Source: Scatosoma sp002474405 (GTDB lineage: Bacteria; Bacillota; Clostridia; Christensenellales; Borkfalkiaceae). From it: DNA of 64,000 bases. Each line of letters opens with the position of its first letter. The stretch's first letter is position 1. A program made the translations under genes and the position numbers. Location: assembly GCA_937892545.1 (NCBI GenBank), contig CALAFO010000017.1:1-64000 (forward strand), in the 5' to 3' direction. Below the pieces are notes generated by a model. That model ran no database searches, had not been told where the DNA came from, and saw nothing but the letters and a program-made list of their open reading frames with translations. Shown here one piece after another: positions 1 to 8,200 of this stretch.

Positions 1-299
1 AAGTCGGCAGTTACGAAGATCAGAATTTGCGGCACAACGAACTTACGATTGATCCTTATGCAAAGCAACACGCCGAAGAAGCCTACGAACGTTACGATAA
101 AATCATAAAAACAATGAAACTACCCGATTATGAATATGAAACACTTTTGGCGATGATGAACGGTATGCGAATGATTGATATGAAACGGTATTTCAACGTA
201 GACTACACCACGATTTACCGCCGCAAACTTCGTATTCAGAAGAAATATTTAAACGCCGTAAGCGCGTTACAATATATGCATAAATATTGCTTTCTCTAA
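1..299 (+). CDS. Partial helix-turn-helix protein (5' end outside window)
   Basis: The frame is open from the left edge of the window to a stop at 297-299, so the start is missing; an in-frame TTG at 27 is possible but nothing marks it as a start. About 99 residues are visible. The C-terminal half (YEYETLLAMMNGMRMIDM, then a YTTIYRRKLRIQKKY helix) looks like a sigma-region-4 or HTH recognition unit rich in Lys/Arg, so DNA binding is likely. The last 107 bp overlap the convergent PP-loop gene. The function and partner are not recognisable from this fragment. Confidence 0.45.
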   Translation, partial: VGSYEDQNLRHNELTIDPYAKQHAEEAYERYDKIIKTMKLPDYEYETLLAMMNGMRMIDMKRYFNVDYTTIYRRKLRIQKKYLNAVSALQYMHKYCFL

Positions 300-1329
300 A
301 CTCAAATTTATGCAAATAAAAATTTTTTATCTCCTGCATCGAAATCGAAGGCAAAATCCCCAATTTGCTACTATCACAATTTACTGCCCGACAATTCAAA
401 TATGACCGCAAGCACTTTTCACAATGTCCGCAGTTACTTCCGGAAGTTGATTCCCAGCAAACGTGTATATTGAAAACCGTATTCAGTTCCGCCCTTTTCT
501 TCTCTATATTCACTATTTTTTGACATCTGTTAAATTCATAACCATCATGCTTTGTTATTGCTGACGCGCACTTAAAACAATTATCTGTCCGAGGGGCCGA
601 AGCGCAAATAGGATGAAATTCTTTTGTAAAAGAACTGGCAATATAAATCGTTCCATATTTTTTTAGATAAGCAAGAGGTGCTACCTGTCCCAACAATGCG
701 ATTCCATGTTGCATCGCATGCCACCAATTATCTTTTGTTGCAACAATCTGCTGACCCAATGTGCATTCATTTATGTAAGTCCTAAAATTTGATTTTATAA
801 CCGACCAATCTTTTCTAAACTTATGTACTATATCTTTTACCGCCGCACTCATCATTTGCCAACCGGCGGTATTATCTACTACTATATCTGACCCCCAAAT
901 AGTAATACAATCATCAATGACCTCCGAATTTACCGCTAAAGAATTTGTAGCATCGATTCCGCCCGAAAATAACAAACAGTTCTTTTGGGGAACATAATTA
1001 TTCGACTCAACAGAATGTGCTTTTACCGATCCTGAAAAGCTTATCATTGGAATCATATTTTGATATCCTTTGCAGTAATCGTCTAAACAATCATAAAAAG
1101 CCCTATCTATACAAGGTACTTCTATATCCACATTTAAAACGAATGCCAAAGGTATTATGTTAGCGACAAACGGAATAATTGCTATCGAATCCGGTACGGA
1201 TTCAATATTGCAACCATACTCATAAAAAGGTATTACAGAGTCATCAATAAACTCACCAAGTCCCTCTTGTCTATAATTAATCTCAATTTTGTTTTCTTTT
1301 TTTATGACTCTATTAATTTTGATTTTCAT
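193..1329 (-). CDS. PP-loop ATPase-like protein with C-terminal cysteine clusters
   Basis: A 378-aa protein. The ATG at 1329 is preferred over the upstream in-frame TTG at 1359 because AAGGCGG lies just upstream of it. Residues 119-127 (LLFSGGIDA) form the PP-loop SGGxD signature of the adenine nucleotide alpha-hydrolase superfamily, which adenylates a substrate before amide or thio transfer. CFKC (251-254) and CGHCEKC (300-306) could bind zinc, as similar clusters do in QueC-like members. The upstream gene is a polysaccharide pyruvyl transferase remnant, which suggests surface-polysaccharide modification; that is inference from context. The last 107 bp are antisense to the partial HTH gene. 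The exact substrate cannot be called. Confidence 0.6.
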   Translation of the reverse strand: MKIKINRVIKKENKIEINYRQEGLGEFIDDSVIPFYEYGCNIESVPDSIAIIPFVANIIPLAFVLNVDIEVPCIDRAFYDCLDDYCKGYQNMIPMISFSGSVKAHSVESNNYVPQKNCLLFSGGIDATNSLAVNSEVIDDCITIWGSDIVVDNTAGWQMMSAAVKDIVHKFRKDWSVIKSNFRTYINECTLGQQIVATKDNWWHAMQHGIALLGQVAPLAYLKKYGTIYIASSFTKEFHPICASAPRTDNCFKCASAITKHDGYEFNRCQKIVNIEKKRAELNTVFNIHVCWESTSGSNCGHCEKCLRSYLNCRAVNCDSSKLGILPSISMQEIKNFYLHKFEFRESNIYAYIVTRLRRLNISSEYEVCGGKSWCSLR

Positions 1330-1366
1330 TTGCGACCGCCTTGCTTTATATAATTCCAAAATAAAT

Positions 1367-1921
1367 TTACATACTATATTTCTTTATTGTTTCCTCTAAA
1401 GGTTTAAAGTTTTCCATAAATTTTACATTGTCAAAGATTGGTTTTACCTGAAGCATTTCTTTGACTAAAGTAATATCAAATGAATCTGATTGAATGCATT
1501 TTATGTAATCCAAATCATGTAACCACTCATAAACACCGCTCACTTTTTTACTCACATTGTCAAAAGCAATACATGGTGTTAGAGTAATAGCAGAAAATAT
1601 CATTGCGTGTAACCTATCACATATCACTAAGGAATATTGAGAAAATTCATTAAGCTTTTGCCGTACAACCATTTCACGTTGAGCCGGATTAATATAACCT
1701 GAAATAACCGTATCTGTTAAATCCGAATCAATATTCTCGGCTTTAAGTTGTTCAATTACAATACTTAAATCACTTGTCTTTTCTAAGTCATCTCTAAAAC
1801 AAAGTAACACTTTACCGTTTCTCTCCTTATTCGGCAAAGGCTCTAATGAAAGAACGATATCAGGCACTAACAAATAGTTACAACAAACATTGTTTTCAAC
1901 AAGGAAATTATCTCGTACTTC
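1367..1921 (-). pseudogene. Polysaccharide pyruvyl transferase, N-terminally truncated
   Basis: The longest start-to-stop reading (TTG at 1873) gives 168 aa, but family-like sequence continues in frame upstream to about 1918 (an R-D pair, then a LVPDIVLSL core). Typical family members are about 350-400 aa, so roughly the N-terminal half is absent. The diagnostic core, including VICDRLHAMIFSAI and a following PCIAFDN, is intact. The family transfers pyruvate from PEP to sugars of capsule or secondary cell wall polymers. Upstream of about 1920 the sequence turns into a GC-richer, unrelated AraC fragment on the other strand. The gene is therefore cut by a recombination junction or an assembly join, and it is probably inactive in this form. 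Confidence 0.65.
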
Positions 1922-2076
1922 TGCCGAAAAACAAATTTTATTCGTACGGCATCGCGGAAACGGGTCCGTGCGTGATGGTGGAATTCGACAGCGACGTTTT
2001 GTTCACCGATTTCGCTACGTATTCCATCGGAGACGATAAGACCGCCTCATGCTTTGCTACGGAAACTTCGCCCTAA
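1904..2076 (+). pseudogene. Remnant of an AraC-type N-terminal cupin domain
   Basis: The plus-strand frame from about 1904 encodes GNYLVLLPKNKFYSYGIAE and then a CVMVEFDSDVLF stretch. This matches the pattern of the beta-barrel ligand-binding domain of AraC regulators (a G-D/N-x-L-x-L-L-P motif followed by x-F-x-S). It stops at 2074-2076 with no HTH domain after it. Its beginning coincides with the end of the truncated pyruvyl transferase on the opposite strand. It is probably a decayed regulator left at the boundary. The assignment rests on a short stretch only. Confidence 0.4.
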
Positions 2077-2093
2077 TGCAATTCCGCCCGACA

Positions 2094-2138
2094 AAAAAAC
2101 GCCCGCAGAGAGTTACCGAAAATTCTCTGCGGGTTTTT
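2094..2138. terminator. Bidirectional intrinsic terminator (rnpB / remnant)
   Basis: CCCGCAGAGA (2102-2111) and TCTCTGCGGG (2124-2133) form a perfect 10-bp stem. T runs follow it on both strands: 2134-2138 on plus, and 2094-2100 read on minus. It sits about 20 nt beyond the predicted 3' end of rnpB and most likely terminates that RNA. Confidence 0.85.
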
Positions 2139-2152
2139 ATACTAAAAAAGAA

Positions 2153-2503
2153 AACAAGACCGTCTGTAAGCCGGGTTCTGTCGTGTACGGTCATTTATCT
2201 ACGCTTGCCGTCGCCGGTAAGCTCAAGCGATATTCACGGCGCTCGTCGGGCGGACAACCCTGTGCGACGAACGCCCAATCTTGCAGCGGGCGGGGTTTAC
2301 ATGGCACGCCGCGTTACCGCAGCGCCGGTGAGCTCTTGCCTCGCCTTTCCACCCTTACGGAAACGAGAATCGCCTCCGCGGTATATTTCTGTTGCACTTT
2401 CCTTGAAGTCGCCTTCACCTGACGTTATCAGGCGCCCTGTCCTGTGCTGCCCGGACTTTCCTCACGGCGCTTTCGCGCCCCGCGACCGTATAGCGATCTT
2501 GCT
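2153..2503 (-). ncRNA. rnpB: RNase P RNA, class A
   Basis: The RNA component of RNase P, which cleaves 5' leaders from pre-tRNAs. On the minus strand the conserved elements appear in order: GAGGAAAGTCCGGGC near the 5' end, the AGGGTGGAAAGGCGAG region in the middle, and ACAGAACCCGGCTTAC near the 3' end. The P1 helix can be drawn between CAAGATCG (minus strand, 2501-2494) and CGGTCTTG (2162-2155), which fixes both ends at about 350 nt. This length and the elements fit a type A molecule. It has its own promoter and terminator. Confidence 0.95.
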
Positions 2504-2514
2504 TTCCGAAAAAC

Positions 2515-2543
2515 ATTATAGCACGTTTTTTTTATTTTGTCGC
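2515..2543 (-). promoter_or_regulatory. rnpB sigma-A-type promoter
   Basis: A perfect TATAAT (2520-2515 on minus) is preceded, after a 17-bp A-rich spacer, by GCGACA (2543-2538; 4 of 6 to TTGACA). The predicted start of transcription falls at the P1 5' strand of rnpB. Confidence 0.8.
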
Positions 2544-2544
2544 G

Positions 2545-2809
2545 ATTTTTTCAAGCGTTTTTAAAACTTTCCGCGGAAGTTTTTCTTATCGCTGCAATTA
2601 GCTATTGCTTTTCTACCTCAAAAACGCCTGGCTTTTTCTGCCTTAATAAAATACTCCTTGCCATCGATACAGCAGCCGGCGCACCGTTTTACTACTCTGT
2701 CAGACATTATAATTATATCTGGCATAGTAATTAAAAATCATATATTTTATATCATTTAAAGTGTTTTATATGATTTTATACTGTATTATGCCTGACAGAC
2801 ATAATAATT
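2545..2809. other. Intergenic stretch with no supported gene
   Basis: AT-rich sequence between rnpB and the GH30 gene. A 65-aa frame at 2537-2734 has no recognisable features and overlaps the rnpB promoter, so I do not call it. The right half carries a nested inverted repeat (separate entry). Confidence 0.6.
2696..2799. repeat. Nested imperfect inverted repeat, about 104 bp
   Basis: The outer arms are TCTGTCAG (2696-2703) and CTGACAGA (2792-2799), and pairing extends imperfectly inward (CATtATA against TATtATG). The inner arms are AAAATCATATA (2734-2744) and TATATGATTTT (2767-2777). It could be a MITE-like element, a degraded insertion end, or a factor-binding region at the 3' end of the GH30 gene. 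Confidence 0.45.
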
Positions 2810-4165
2810 TTATTGCAAAAGCGCCTGTTTCTCCTCTATCTGCAATGTGGTAAGCGAATCGGGAAAAGCTTCGAAATAAACGGCTTTTTTACCGCGTTTT
2901 AACACGATTTGCTTCTTTTCCTGCGTGGGATTTACAAAAAACAGGCTGAATACGCCGTTCTTATCTTTTGCAGCCGTTGCATCGCAGGCAAGCGGCGCCG
3001 CCGGATAAGAAGCCGTTCCCGTCGCCGCGGAATCGTATACTTTGCACGGATAAACGCTTGCTCCGCGGGTAATAACCGGCGAGAAATGCGAAAAAGCACG
3101 ATATTGTCCGCTGTAGGAAAGTTCGCCCGTTACCGAATCGACGGTGATTAAACCGCCGCAGAAAAACGGACCGATGTTCGGCGACCCCGATTCGTCGAGA
3201 AGCAGATTCCACCCCGTAAAGCTCCTGAATCCGTGATTCAGCGCGCGGCAGACGGTAGCTCCCCATTTACAATAATCGGTGGCGTAATTATTATACAGTC
3301 CCGGACCGCCCTCCGTGAAATGCAGCCCCAACCGCGGATATTTCTTCCTTATCGCTTCCGTCTGTTCCGCCCCTCCGGCATAATAATGAAACGCGGCTCC
3401 GTTGACGGCGGACAACAACTCCGGAAATTCCTTCATTTGCCAGAGCACGCGCTTTACATAAATGAAATTATGATCGCACAGCCATATTTCCGGATTCAAT
3501 CCCCGTTCCCGCATTTTTTTGCGCAGAAGAAAAATAAATTTCGCTTCCAGCTCCGGCGAAAACAAGCATGCAGGCATTTTTCCAGCCTGATCCGTTTCCG
3601 GTTCGTTTTGCGCCGTCAATGCAAAAATATCGATTCCTTCGCGACGATAAGCGGCAAGAAAATCGCAATAATATGCCGCATATTCTTCCAAAAAACTTTC
3701 GCGAATAAATCCGCCGCACATCGAACCGCCCGTTTTCATTCTTCCGGGCGGCGACCACGGCGCGCAGAATATTTTCAGATTTTTATTCGTTTTCAATGCT
3801 TCGCGCAGCACCGGCAATACGTATTCTTTGTCCTTATCGATCGTAAAATTACCTTCGGCGTCCTCGTAGCAGTACAATTCAGGCGAATAATCGCTTGAGC
3901 CGACGGAAATACGCGCAAGCGACAAATTCAGTCCCTCCGCGCCGAACGCTTCCGAAAGAACCTTCTCCCTTGCGACCGCCTTCATTTTCTGCAATAAACC
4001 GCACGAACTTCCCGTCAGCGCTATGCCGAAACCGAGAAAATTTTCCGTAACAGGCTTATCGCATACTTCCACGCGCTGTGCCCCGTACATTTCTTCAAAA
4101 ATTTCCGTCGCGCCGATTTCGCGTTTGAATCCGTATTTATCCGTTGTAACCGCCCGTATTTTCAT
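2810..4165 (-). CDS. Glycoside hydrolase family 30 (glucosylceramidase-like)
   Basis: A 451-aa retaining beta-glycosidase without a signal peptide, so it is probably cytoplasmic. The (beta/alpha)8 domain shows NFLGFGIALTGSSC near residues 42-55, the acid/base Glu188 in AQNEPE, the nucleophile Glu285 in HFTEGG, and the C-terminal beta-sandwich usual in GH30. Members of this branch cleave beta-glucosides, beta-fucosides or beta-xylosides; the exact substrate cannot be read from the sequence. The start at 4165 has a GGAGG ribosome site and its own promoter. A divergent AraC gene 140 bp away is the likely regulator. Confidence 0.88.
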   Translation of the reverse strand: MKIRAVTTDKYGFKREIGATEIFEEMYGAQRVEVCDKPVTENFLGFGIALTGSSCGLLQKMKAVAREKVLSEAFGAEGLNLSLARISVGSSDYSPELYCYEDAEGNFTIDKDKEYVLPVLREALKTNKNLKIFCAPWSPPGRMKTGGSMCGGFIRESFLEEYAAYYCDFLAAYRREGIDIFALTAQNEPETDQAGKMPACLFSPELEAKFIFLLRKKMRERGLNPEIWLCDHNFIYVKRVLWQMKEFPELLSAVNGAAFHYYAGGAEQTEAIRKKYPRLGLHFTEGGPGLYNNYATDYCKWGATVCRALNHGFRSFTGWNLLLDESGSPNIGPFFCGGLITVDSVTGELSYSGQYRAFSHFSPVITRGASVYPCKVYDSAATGTASYPAAPLACDATAAKDKNGVFSLFFVNPTQEKKQIVLKRGKKAVYFEAFPDSLTTLQIEEKQALLQ

Positions 4166-4197
4166 CTTCTTTCCTCCGAAATCAGTTTTATGTTTTC

Positions 4198-4226
4198 ATT
4201 GTACACCCGCAGCAGGCTTGACGCAA
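4198..4226 (-). promoter_or_regulatory. Promoter of the GH30 gene
   Basis: On the minus strand TTGCGT (4226-4221), a 17-bp spacer and TACAAT (4203-4198) precede the GH30 start by about 30 nt. Confidence 0.65.
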
Positions 4227-4267
4227 CGATAAATCTATCACAAATTTGTATTTTTACGTCAATTTTA

Positions 4268-4296
4268 TTGACATTTTCGGCAATAACGGCTATACT
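4268..4296 (+). promoter_or_regulatory. Strong promoter of the AraC gene, nearly leaderless
   Basis: A perfect TTGACA (4268-4273), a 17-bp spacer and TATACT (4291-4296). Transcription should begin near 4303-4304, only 2-3 nt before the ATG at 4306. No ribosome-binding site can fit in that leader. Confidence 0.8.
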
Positions 4297-4305
4297 TTTT
4301 GTATC

Positions 4306-5154
4306 ATGTTTCCTTTTAAACGTTACAGAGACGACGATATAAACCTTACCTGCGTTTATGCCGCGGCGCAATGCTGGCGGCACAACGCCTATTACTCGTT
4401 TCTCGGCGTTCCGCGCCCGAATTTCGGTTTTTGTCTGATTGAATCGGGCGAAATCGAATACACGTTTTTAAACGGCAAAAAACTTACCGCCACCGCGGGC
4501 GACGTGGTGTATCTCCCGAAAGGCAGCTGCTATAAAGCAACGTTCCGCGCCGGAGCCGACGCAAATTTTTCGGCAGATAGCTTTTCCGGACAGGCTTTTG
4601 CGAAAACGCGGGACACGCTGATTAATTTTCAATGCGCCGATTTTGAAGCAACCGACGAAGCCGTATTTCCGGAAGATAAAAGCGTATCCGTCATCGCAAA
4701 CAACGCGACGAACGATCTGAAATTGTTGTTCAAAAACCTTGCGGAAGCAAATTTTTCTTACGGCGGCGCTTTCAGAGTGAAATCCGTTCTTTATCGCATA
4801 TTCGACGTGCTTTGCGGTACGTCGTCCGGCGAAACGCTCCGCGAACGGATTGAAAGAATGATTTCGGGCGACGATTTTTTACTGATGAACGAATCAGAAG
4901 CCGCCGCGCACGTATCCGTCGGCATTTCCACTTTACAACGATTTTTCAAAGCGGAATACAAAAAAACGTTTTCCGAACTGCGCACCGCAATGAAAATCGA
5001 AAAGAGCAAGCGGTATTTATCCGAAAACGCCCTTTCCGTGCGCAGCGTTGCCGAAGAGTTGGATTTTTACGACCAATCGCATTTCTGTAAAATTTTCAAA
5101 AAATACGAGGGCGTGTCCCCCAAAGAATACATAAAGAGAACACGCCCTGTTTGA
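4306..5154 (+). CDS. AraC-family transcriptional regulator (GH30-linked)
   Basis: 282 aa from the ATG at 4306. The in-frame extension back to 4246 overlaps the promoter and is rejected. The N-terminal half is a cupin-like sensing domain (FGFCLIESGEIEYTF, then GDVVYLPKGS). The C-terminal 100 residues form the paired HTH of the family (STLQRFFKAEYKKTFSELR, and the signature DQSHFCKIFKKYEGVSPKEY). The gene is divergent from GH30, with both promoters back to back, so local control of GH30 in response to a sugar is the simplest inference. The promoter position predicts a leaderless or nearly leaderless mRNA. Confidence 0.88.
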   Translation: MFPFKRYRDDDINLTCVYAAAQCWRHNAYYSFLGVPRPNFGFCLIESGEIEYTFLNGKKLTATAGDVVYLPKGSCYKATFRAGADANFSADSFSGQAFAKTRDTLINFQCADFEATDEAVFPEDKSVSVIANNATNDLKLLFKNLAEANFSYGGAFRVKSVLYRIFDVLCGTSSGETLRERIERMISGDDFLLMNESEAAAHVSVGISTLQRFFKAEYKKTFSELRTAMKIEKSKRYLSENALSVRSVAEELDFYDQSHFCKIFKKYEGVSPKEYIKRTRPV

Positions 5155-5165
5155 TTTTTCCGATA

Positions 5166-5193
5166 TTCCGCGGTTTTATCCGCGGAAATTTTT
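5166..5193 (+). terminator. Terminator after the AraC gene
   Basis: TTCCGCGG (5166-5173) and CCGCGGAA (5180-5187) form an 8-bp stem followed by ATTTTT. It lies between convergent genes and may also slow minus-strand transcription from the surface-protein gene. Confidence 0.75.
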
Positions 5194-5219
5194 AATTGTT
5201 CCGCAACGAAATTTTCAGA

Positions 5220-8200
5220 TTAATCTTCAGATTCGTCGCGTTTCTTTTTGCCTGCCGCAAACGCCACGGCAATCGCCGCCGACAACGCAGCCGCGCTTGC
5301 TGCCGCCACCGAGCCGCCGCAACCTTTCTTTTCTTCCTGTTTCGGCGCTTCCGAAAGCGTGAACGTTCTGACCGCCTTTCCGCCTTCGGTTACGATTTCT
5401 ATTTCCTTTTCGCCCGCCGCAATCTCTTCGAGAACGGCGGCTTTTATTGTGAGCGTACCGTTTTCGTAAGTAAAATCATCCTCGCCGAGCGGCAATCCGT
5501 CCACCGATACGGAAATCACCGTCTTATTCTTCACGTCCACCGTCAGCACGAAATCGCTTCCTTTCACGGCTTTCGCTTCGCCATCCGCAAATACGGGCGG
5601 TTCGTCGGAGACAACGATTTTCCCCGCAGCGCTTACAACCGTTTCCACTTCCAGCGTATATTCCCCGGCAATCAGACCGTTCATCACCGATTCAGCAATC
5701 GTCAGTTTGCCGTTTGCATACGTATATTCGCCGCTTTGCAATACGCGGTTATTCAGCTTCACCGAAACGATTTCTTTACCGTACGTTTCCACCGCAATTT
5801 CCAGCGCGCCGCTGTTCTTTTTATACTGCGTTTCCGCGGCGATGACGGGCGTCGTATCGGAAATTTCCACCGTAAACGTTCCCGTCGCGCCCGAAGCGGT
5901 TTCAATCGCGAACACGTGCGTACCGTTCGTCAACGTTTTCAGATACGTTTGTTTCAGCACAAATTTATCGCCGTCCATATAATAAACGCCGTCCGAAATC
6001 GCCGTTTCGCCCTCTTTCACCGCAGCCAGCGGATAGCCGCCGAGCGAAATATCGAAAGACAAATCCTTTTTCAGCGCCTTATCGTACGTCAGCGTTTCCG
6101 CAGGCAGCGACGGCGTACTGTCGAAAATATTCAAAGTGAAATTCAGCGTGTTTCCTTTCGACGTCAGCACCGAAATCGCAACCGAATCGCCGGCGGAATA
6201 CTGTTCGCAGAACGCTTTCGTAATCGCAAGACGATAAGTTCCTACGGGAGTTCTGGTTACCGTGTAATCGGTGTTTTCCGTAAGTTGTTTGTCGCCCGCC
6301 ATCACTTTGGTTACCGTAAAATCGTACAGCTGCACAAGGCGATACGCTTCTTTCTTCGTTGCCGTATCAAAGCCCGCTTCGTTTTCATCCACAAAATACG
6401 GAATCAATTCGGAATTCGCTTCGAAATTATCCATATACCATACGGTGTCTGCGTTTTCTTTGGCGGAAGAATAAATCACATACGCGCTCGCCGCGTCGGA
6501 ATACGCTTCGCCCGTGAAATAGAAGGATACCGATACTCTGTACCAGCCGTTTTCAAGTTCTTCCACCGCGAAATTCACGTATTTCGACTGCGCGTTGTCG
6601 TCCGTGCGTTTCTTTGCCGCCAGATCAAGTTCCATCGACCACCAGTCGGTATCTTTTCCGGAATCGAAAATATGGCAACGCAGCCGCAACAACGAAGCGT
6701 TCACCGGTTTGAAATCGGCGGTAATCGTATGCCATTTGTCTTTCGTCATCATGTTCAGCCGTCCGCCCTGCGGGTTCGTCTGGAACATCGAAGTGAAGTC
6801 ATCGGAATCTACGGAAGAAGATACGAATTTAATCGTTCTGTTGCCGTTGAAATCTTCGGTGAATACGTTCTGTTCGCCGGGATCCATAAAGCTGCTCCGG
6901 AAGAACGTATCTTTCGCGTCCTGATCGCCTTCCAGTTCCGGCATGTCTGCAAAATCCGCCACGTAATCGGCGCCCGTTTTCGCGTTGATCACGTCGATTT
7001 CCGCCGTAACAACGGTATCGTTCTCATCGGTAACGGTAAGCGTGTTCGTACCCGTGGGCAGACCTTTCATTACGCTTTCTTTTATGGTAAGCACGCCGTC
7101 CGCAAACGTATATTGCGTTGTTTCAAGCACCGTCTCCCCGAATTTAACTTCCTCTATGCTATCCAGATTCGTGTACGTGGAAAAATCCTTTTCCGCAGCC
7201 GCGTTGTAGGTTGCCGCCTTTTTATTCAAAGAAGGCGCTTCCGGTTCTTTTTTCTGCGCGAATACGTAATTATCCAGCAGCACGCCCGTATTATTCTCCG
7301 CGTTTGCCGTAGCGGGATTTCCGGAATGCATATTGAAGAAATTAAAAATGTATCCGCCCGTGCCGTTCATGTACGCGTCCACATGGAAAACGCCGTCGGC
7401 GTAAGTAACCGCATGTTTTACGATAATTTTCGCGTCGCCCTCTTTCGCGAAAGTTCCGTCTGCGTTCAGCCGGACGTAATCGGTTTTTCCCGCAGGCGTC
7501 TGGAAGCCGACGTACACCATATCCCATTCGCCGAACGGTTTTAAATCAAACGAAATGCGGTACAGTTTATCCTCTGCCGTTCCGCCCGTCGCGCCGGCAT
7601 CGAGATATAAATTATCTTTCTGCCAGCCGCCGTCCTCGTAAAACGCATAAACGCCTTTCAGCGCTTTCGTGCCGTTAATGCCCTGCGCATCGATCGTCAG
7701 CTCTCCCGAAGAAAGCCCCGCAAATTTCGAGGCGTGGAACATCGCGTCGCTTCCGGAAACGGAAGAATCCACCGCGTTGAACGTCTGCCCGAAAAGTTTC
7801 GTATATTCGAATGTTGCGGGATCCGCCGGTTCTTCGGGATCGGTATCGCCGTCCGTTACGTCGTAAATCGCAAAATTATCGAAATACAACCCCGTATCTT
7901 TCGCGGCGTTCGCGCCGTCGGCGTCGGAAGAAAGCATCAGCGTTTCCAGCTTGAACAACCCGCCGAGTCCGTTCAGCGTAACGCGTACGTGAAATACGCC
8001 GTCCTCACAAACAACCGAAACGTTATCGAACATTTTCGTATCTTTATATTCCACCGACTGATACGTGCCGTCGCCTTTTAAAATCACCTGCGAATCGGTA
8101 TCGTTCGTGCCCTGTCTGAAAATGCCGATCGCCTGATTTACTCTGCCGAACAGGCGCACGTCGTATTGTACAACATACTTTTTGTCCGCTTCCATATTCA

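Noticed and set aside
2049..2564. Two long plus-strand frames across 2049-2564
   Set aside because: They run through the RNase P RNA gene, which explains the conservation and composition of this stretch.
5196..7544. 782-aa open frame on the plus strand
   Set aside because: Antisense to the 1284-aa surface protein. The composition (very rich in Arg, Phe, His) is what the reverse frame of an acidic, Thr-rich gene gives; no domain and no ribosome site.
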